64,000 nucleotides of DNA from Agrostemma githago (Eukaryota > Streptophyta > Magnoliopsida > Caryophyllales > Caryophyllaceae), in the NCBI GenBank assembly GCA_958450325.1, contig OY288243.1, positions 58,512,606 through 58,576,605 of the forward strand, written 5' to 3'. The translations under genes were made by a program, and so were the position numbers. Each line of letters opens with the position of its first letter. Positions within the stretch are counted from its first letter, which is position 1. Of this stretch, positions 58,441 through 64,000 are shown piece by piece. Below the pieces are notes generated by a model that was given only the letters and a program-made list of their open reading frames with translations, was not told where the DNA came from and made no database searches.

Positions 58441-59774
58441 CGTTTTTGAGCTTTTCTTCTTCCATAATTATATGTTTAATGTCGATTTCTGTTAGAAAGT
58501 CGATACTGTCGGTTCTCGTGCTATTTTGCAGGTTAAGTGCAATTTCGAGCATATTTAGGAGTGATAGCCCAGATAGCTGAGACGAGAACGAAGGACGAGG
58601 AAGAAAATGAAAAGCCGAGAAGCAAATGAAGAACTTAACCACGAGTCCAACAGCACCCACTCGATCGAGTAGTGATAGGCACTCGATCGAGTGCCTCATA
58701 TCCGAACTCAACCTGAAGCATTCACGCATCCACTCGATCGAGTGGCATTACGTGCACTCGATCGAGTGCGTTACACCTAGGCCGCGAATCAGATTTTAGC
58801 TTATTAGAATTATGAGCCTGTTTTGTAAGTCCAACTGATTTCTTTTAAATCAGTTGGAGGAGGATAGTCAGACACACTTTTTACTTTTGATTTTCATCAA
58901 ACACACATTACGTTACTTTTGCTAGGCTAGAAGTCACGTTTCTTTTCCCATTTTCTTTCGCTAGGTTCATCGAATGCCGTTCTTCCTTTTTCAGATCTCA
59001 ATTGTTTGGTATTGATAATCTTTATTTCTAATTTCAATTTCTATTTCAATTCTCTAGTTTAATTCTTGTCTTAATTCTCTAGTTTAATTCTTGTCTTAGT
59101 TCGTTCTTAGTTTTCATAGTTATCTGATTTCAGTCTTGGAGTTTAATTTAAATCGCATTCATCATGTTTAATTGCAATTCATATTTTGTTAGTTTAATTA
59201 CAATCATCATGAGTAGTTAATTTCTATCTAGGGTTTAAGGGGATCGATGGGTGTTAATTGGGTTATAGAAAATTGACCTGTCTCTGATCATATGAACTGT
59301 CGCCTGAATGTCGTTTTAATTCTGATTGATTAATTAATGGCCAGGATTAATTAGTTAGTATCACAATTAGGACTTTTTGCCGACCGGGTTAAGGACTAAT
59401 TAGGTCACGACATTTTGGGTAGACTAGCTTAATTCTAGCGACCGCAGGTTAAGTTTAGTTCTAAAGTTTGTAGTAGTACCGACCGGACCTACACCTTAGA
59501 CAGTTCGATTAGTGACCTGTTAGTTGACTCCCTGACCCGATTGATACTCATTGTGAACCTGAGACTCTAGACCTTTTTATTATTGATTTACCTTATAACA
59601 GTTAGTTGTCAGTCCACTTAAACAAACAGAAAAACAGTGACCCGTAATCTTTAGTCTAGACCTTAGAACAAGTGTTTAAGTCCCGTCTCTTGGTGGTTCG
59701 ACCCCTACCTCACTATCTACATTAGTTAGTGGACCTTAGGGTATCTTTGATTAGGAATACGACTACCCCTGTCA
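58441..59774 (+). repeat. 5' LTR of the plus-strand Athila element (left boundary approximate)
   Basis: It ends ACCCCTGTCA just before AATTTTGGCGCC. A plausible true start is TGATAGCCCAG at 58564, giving about 1.2 kb, but the partner LTR is outside the window. The GTGGTTCGACCCC phrase near 59693 is typical for the 3' part of these LTRs. Confidence 0.6.
58658..58768. repeat. Array of four CACTCGATCGAGTG palindromes in the Athila LTR
   Basis: Perfect 14 bp palindromes lie at 58680-58693, 58731-58744 and 58755-58768, with a 13/14 match at 58658. They sit in the U3-like half of the LTR. They could be protein-binding sites or fold as cruciforms. Confidence 0.85.
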
Positions 59775-59778
59775 AATT

Positions 59779-59796
59779 TTGGCGCCGTTGCCGGGG
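59779..59796 (+). other. Primer binding site, tRNA-Asp type, Athila element (interrupted)
   Basis: TTGGCGCCGTTGCCGGGG is the standard Athila primer site minus its last base. The solo LTR inserted directly after CGGGG, and the sequence resumes as AGACGG at 63355 after the duplicated CGGGG. Confidence 0.9.
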
Positions 59797-62700
59797 TGTA
59801 ACACCCGCTAATTTTCTAGGCGTTGTTATCTATTCTGTTATGACTCCGTTATGACTCTGTGATTTTTTTCTGCCTTCAATATCCTTCATTTTCAAACTTC
59901 ATAATATTTTCGAGTCAAATATTATTTATTTTCATTAAAATATTTTAAATATTTTATTTTTCTATAGTAAATCTATTTATTAAATTTTCGTCGCAAACTA
60001 TTTATTTAAATTCACAAAGAATCTCATTTTTATACGAACTATCATTTTAAGGTTGGATTTGGGTTATTTATTTTTCTAAAAGGGCCCAAATACGTTTATA
60101 TAATATTTCTAACTAAGAAAATATTTTTATTTATGAAAATCTATCATTTAATGATTTTATTACGAAGTTTCGTAATTAATTGATTTCTTACGCGAGATTT
60201 ACTCAAATTGCTTTGAAATGCCTTTAATAATTTTACGATCCTTATTTTTATCGACTTACGACTTATTTTGGACTCACCTTGAATCATTTGGACCGTGACC
60301 CTTGTCACACACCACCATTACACTTTCTTTTATAAACATTTTATTTTATAAAATGATTAAAGGATTAAGATATTTTCTTCTCATCCATTAAATTTGATGA
60401 CTCATGCATAGACTTTTCACTCTCTTATTCATCCATTTTCGCCATGTGTTTTAGTGGTACATCCACCTTATTTTTATCATTTTTTATAAGTCACATTCAT
60501 TCATAAACTCTTCATTAGTTTCATTCATTCAACCACTAAATAATATTCAAGGCAAAAACTCTCTCTTTTTCTCTCATTTTCCCATCTTGGCTGATATTAT
60601 CCAGCACCCTTTCCAGCCAGATTTAATCTCTAATCGAGTCTCGATCGTCTCGTTTTCATCTCCCAAATAATCGTCATTCCGATCCCTTCGTTAAGGTAAT
60701 AATCGATGTTGTTTTCGATCGTTATTTGCCTTGATTTTCTTAGTTTTCTCATGGTATTTTTCCACCATGCTTTTCTTGTGTTGAAGGATTTTTGAATGAT
60801 CCCGAAGCCGACGAATTTATAATCGACTCGAATTTGGGTTAGAGGTAACGTCGATGTTACTCGGTATTTCATGATTTTAATTGTGTATTTGCATGTATAA
60901 TTTTTATATTTCATTTTTGAAAATATATGTATGTCATATAATCTGAAAAATTTTTAAAAGTTGAAAATTTGCATGTTTCGATATTTTTATCGCTTTTACG
61001 AGATTAACGATTAAATCGTCATATTAATTTGTAAAATCGTAATATTCGGCCTAAACATGTAAAATATATTTATATTCTGTAAAAATGATTTTTTTGACGA
61101 TTTTTAATAATTTAGTATTTTTCTGATATTTTTGTTATCGATTATTGAATCATTTCCGTTTACGGACAAAAACGATTAAAAGCCGATTTTTAGTTCTAGT
61201 ACTTAAACATTTTATTTTAATCTGATTTTTGACGTGGTGAAACTTTCTGATGAAATAGAATTTTCTGAATTTTTTCGTAATTTCTTTGGAATTTTTAAGT
61301 GGATGAATTAATTAATCATTTTAAATCATCGTTTATCGTTAAAACCGCGTTTGTCGTTTAAATTCTCGATTTTTGGTCTTTTGATTTAATCTGGAAAAAA
61401 TTATGATTCTGATGATTTCATGATAAAATGTAATTTTATGATTTTTAGTGCTTTAATAAAATGTTAGGAACGATAAGTTTTATTAATGGAATCGTTAATT
61501 GTGAAAACGGGTTTAAAAGACGGTTTTAACGGGGTTTATTAAATCTGGAATTTTTGGAAATCTGGAAAAATAGTATTTTCTGGAAAATCATGATTTTTAA
61601 GTTTAATAATAATTTTTGGATATTAATACTTAAATCGTTTTGTAATTACTATTTTTATTAATCGTTATTGTCGAGATTAGACGATTAACGAGAAAACGCT
61701 TTAAAAACCGAGTTTTAGGATTCTGGAAAATTTTCTTTTCTGGACAGAATGTCCATAAATATATTTTAACTATTTTACGTAGTTTTTGTACTATTTATTA
61801 AAGTCTTTAATTAATAAGTATTGATTTTTGGACAAATTACGATTTATCGTTAAAATGCTTCGTCTTACCGAAAAGATTTATTTTTCCAGCTATTTTGAAA
61901 ATATTTAAATCTGAAATTTTAAGAGTTAAATCATCCGTTAACATATTCTAAATATATTCAATGGTTTACTTAAATAAAAGACGTTAAAAGATTTAATTTG
62001 ACATTTGCCGTAAAATCCTATTTGTAATCGTATTGTCGTAACTAATAATAATTAGGGAATTTTAGCTTTTTAAATTTTGAAAACACCCTGATTAATATTA
62101 TTAAAATGTTTAAGACATTTTTAATCATTTTATACACTTGTACGATATTTCAATAATTTTATAAACTCAAATGTTCTTACTTTAATAATTAATATCGTTA
62201 AGGCCGAAAGTATTAGTTTTATAAATCTATATCGTTTACTAAAAATCTGGTATTAGTATGAACTAATATTTTCACTATTTTGATATAACGCTATTTTTAG
62301 TAAATTTTCTAAAAATAGAAGTTTCCTAAAATAGAAAGTTTCCTCTTTTAGAATATAAATGTTTACTTCTTTTATCCTCGTATTATTTATATTGATTATA
62401 TCTTTCGAATATCGATAATGGCTTTGTTATGGAGTTATGGAATAGGGACAAGTGTGAAGTTAGAGTAATATATTCTAGAGTTTACGGTTTTGCCATCAAC
62501 TATAAGGCTAGTGTATCAGGAATCGGTACATTGGTTGTTGAACCGGGTGACAGGTATCCCGGGAGTTGTGTACATTTTGACCTTAAGCTTAGGCCTCGCA
62601 GTAAGTCGCCGTCATAAGTTGAACTGGGTGACAGGTAATCTCAGGAGGGGTGTGCATTATCTTAAACTAGGGCCACGCATTTATAAGTCGCCGCTCTATT

Positions 62701-63349
62701 ATGGTTGAGTAGCCTAGTTAGAGACCGAAGTTTAATTTGTTTGAACTAAGTTCTCGAAGCTAGTTTTTAGTATTCTCCTAGTGAAAGTCTAGCCGTCTAC
62801 ACTACTCCTATCTATAACGCCATTTTGAATATTTTTATTATTATCGATATAATTTGGTTGCAGGTTGGCAAATATTTTATGTTTTCTTCGGAAAACTCAT
62901 TTTTATTATATTGTTTTGATACGTGAAGTTTTTCACTGAAAGTTTATTTTTATTATAATGTGTTTTACTGTTTTTCCGTTTTACTATTTTCTATAATAGT
63001 AATTATAGTTTTAAAATCCTGTTATACGGCTGGGAGAACGTTGACGTTGCTTTCCACTGATTGTGGCTGTTATGTTTTTAACATGACAGGTATATGTGTT
63101 TTCCTTCGGGTGGGCTAGCGAGCAATTATGGATCCTGCTTGTTTTAATCAGATCACTGTACTATGGATTGTTAAAACCATTTTTATGGATTTTATTTATT
63201 TATTTATTTTTTTTATAGCCATTTTTTTTTTATGGCTTATGTATTGACCTACCATTTTTATTTAATCAAGACATAGCTACAGTGTGTTATAATCCCACTT
63301 CTACAGTGTTTCCGCCATTGTATTGCGTTAGAATTTCTAGGGGATTACA
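59797..63349 (+). mobile_element. Solo LTR, 3,553 bp (Tekay/Del-like Gypsy type)
   Basis: It begins TGTAACACCCGC, ends GGGATTACA, and has perfect CGGGG target duplications (59792-59796, 63350-63354). There is no internal coding region, PBS or partner LTR, so it is a single LTR left by recombination. TGTAACACCC starts and multi-kb length are typical of chromovirus (Tekay/Del) LTRs; that assignment is inferred. A two-copy duplication around GGGTGACAGGTA lies at 62540-62700. It is extremely AT-rich. Confidence 0.85.
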
Positions 63350-63488
63350 CGGGGAGACGGTGTTATTTATTTGCTTGTTTTGCGTTTTAGTCTTTTGATT
63401 GCTTGTCTCGAGGAACCTCAGTTCCTTGAGACCGTTTCTCACATTTTTCCTGTAGTTTCCTCGTATTCCCAGGTCCTCTCGAATTTCA

Positions 63489-63668
63489 GGTTACGTACCA
63501 CCATTCGATCCTGAACCAGAGAGAACTTTTCGCAGATCTAGGAAATTCTACAAGGAGATTGCTGAGACGGAAAGATCAGAATCAGTGGAACATTCAGACG
63601 ACGAGCACATATCCGAAGCGCTGTCCTTTGAAGAGGATAATTCCACTACTGCCCCCGAGACACGCTAG
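63489..63668 (+). other. Open leader segment before Athila gag
   Basis: After a CAG at 63487-63489 that could be a splice acceptor, a frame reads YVPPFDPEPERTFRRSRKF and continues acidic to a TAG at 63666-63668, eight bases before the gag ATG in another frame. Plant Athila elements often have such an Arg/Glu-rich N-terminal stretch. It may be the true gag N-terminus displaced by a frame change. Confidence 0.45.
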
Positions 63669-63673
63669 TCAAG

Positions 63674-64000
63674 ATGCCTCCCAAACTTGCTAACCATTCC
63701 GAGCCGGAGCAAAGTGCCCTACCGAAGCCATTGAAGAGGCCCACCGCCACTACGGGTACATTCGAGATTCGTCCCGCCTTTATTACATTGGTGGAGCGAA
63801 ATCAATTCGGTGGAGGACCCGATGAAGACACGGCGAAGCACATGAAGCGCTTCACCGATTATTGCTCAACTATACCACTACCCGCGGGAGTGACACAAGA
63901 AGAGGTGATGGAGATGCTATTCATGTTCTCCCTACGCGATAACGCAAGAGACTGGATCACAGATCTAGACCGCGTTTCTGAGGGAATCACAGATTGGAAC
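63674..64000 (+). CDS. Gag protein of the Athila element (partial, runs off the window)
   Basis: This is the capsid precursor of the element. The ATG at 63674 (MPPKLANHSEPE) opens 109 codons without a stop. The segment FEIRPAFITLVERNQFGG, then GPDEDTAKHMKRF, then EEVMEMLFMFSLRDNARDWI matches the retrotransposon-gag core of the Athila lineage. In that family this core normally follows a longer N-terminus, so the start may lie upstream with a broken frame. Confidence 0.85.
   Translation, partial: MPPKLANHSEPEQSALPKPLKRPTATTGTFEIRPAFITLVERNQFGGGPDEDTAKHMKRFTDYCSTIPLPAGVTQEEVMEMLFMFSLRDNARDWITDLDRVSEGITDWN

Larger units (their letters stand above)
58441..64000 (+). mobile_element. 5' part of an Athila-lineage Ty3/Gypsy element (continues past the window)
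   Basis: It consists of a 5' LTR (about 58441-59774), a tRNA-Asp-type primer site, and an Athila gag from 63674 that is open to the window end. A 3.55 kb solo LTR (59797-63349) is inserted at the primer site. The left boundary is approximate. Confidence 0.8.

Noticed and set aside
62429..62708. Open frames in the solo LTR
   Set aside because: They come from a two-copy duplication inside an LTR; no domain.
59797..63349. Hammerhead ribozyme in the solo LTR
   Set aside because: CTGATGA occurs by chance but no GAAA/NUH partners in hammerhead order were found.

Overview
This is nuclear DNA of a flowering plant. One complete host gene, petC (chloroplast Rieske iron-sulfur protein), lies on the minus strand near the left end with five GT-AG exons. 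Nearly everything else is nested transposable elements. The protein resembles spinach PetC and the Gypsy elements are of the Tat/Retand type with dual RNase H. A eudicot, possibly Caryophyllales, is my inference; no species marker is present.

Layout. 1-4281: intergenic DNA. 4282-6555: petC; its intron 2 carries a small TRIM-like element and a MITE nested in a MITE. 6786-12360: an old inverted-repeat element split by a 5.0 kb Ty1/copia (Tork/TNT1-like) element with intact LTRs and a TGAAG target duplication. 13338-17020: a broken plant-mobile-domain (MAIN-like) gene between two Stowaway-type MITEs. 17283-18005: an OTU-protease-like gene of the kind carried by Mutator-like elements.

18217-45071 is the remainder of a CACTA (En/Spm) element. 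Its TNP2 transposase gene was split by a 12.3 kb Tat-type Gypsy element (19928-32193, TSD GTATT). Its upstream part was split by a 10.5 kb copia-derived, non-coding LTR element (32602-43115, TSD ACATA). The 5' LTR of that element was in turn split by a small gene-fragment-carrying CACTA (32988-36317). The right CACTA end (45071) sits inside an intron of the antisense gene of a second, older Tat-type Gypsy copy in reverse orientation (45072-53504). So insertion order reads: Gypsy copy 2, then CACTA, then Gypsy copy 1 and the copia-derived element, then the small CACTA.

54655-58287: 3' part of an Athila-type Gypsy element on the minus strand, whose 3' UTR contains three covarying hairpins. About 58440-64000: 5' part of a second Athila element on the plus strand (LTR, tRNA-Asp-type primer site, gag running off the window). 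A 3.55 kb solo LTR is inserted directly at its primer site with a CGGGG duplication.

How the parts work together. Gypsy copy 1 has nearly identical LTRs (four differences seen in 690 bp) but a broken gag-pol. Its two antisense genes, one spliced (759 aa) and one of 194 aa with a Cys-rich centre, are open. The copia-derived element likewise has young LTRs around a pol relic far too decayed to code. Both patterns suggest mobilisation in trans. Most worth a second look: the antisense genes, a U5-PBS fragment spliced into the Gypsy RT region, the three-hairpin array, the gene-capturing CACTA, and the transposon load on the petC promoter and intron.
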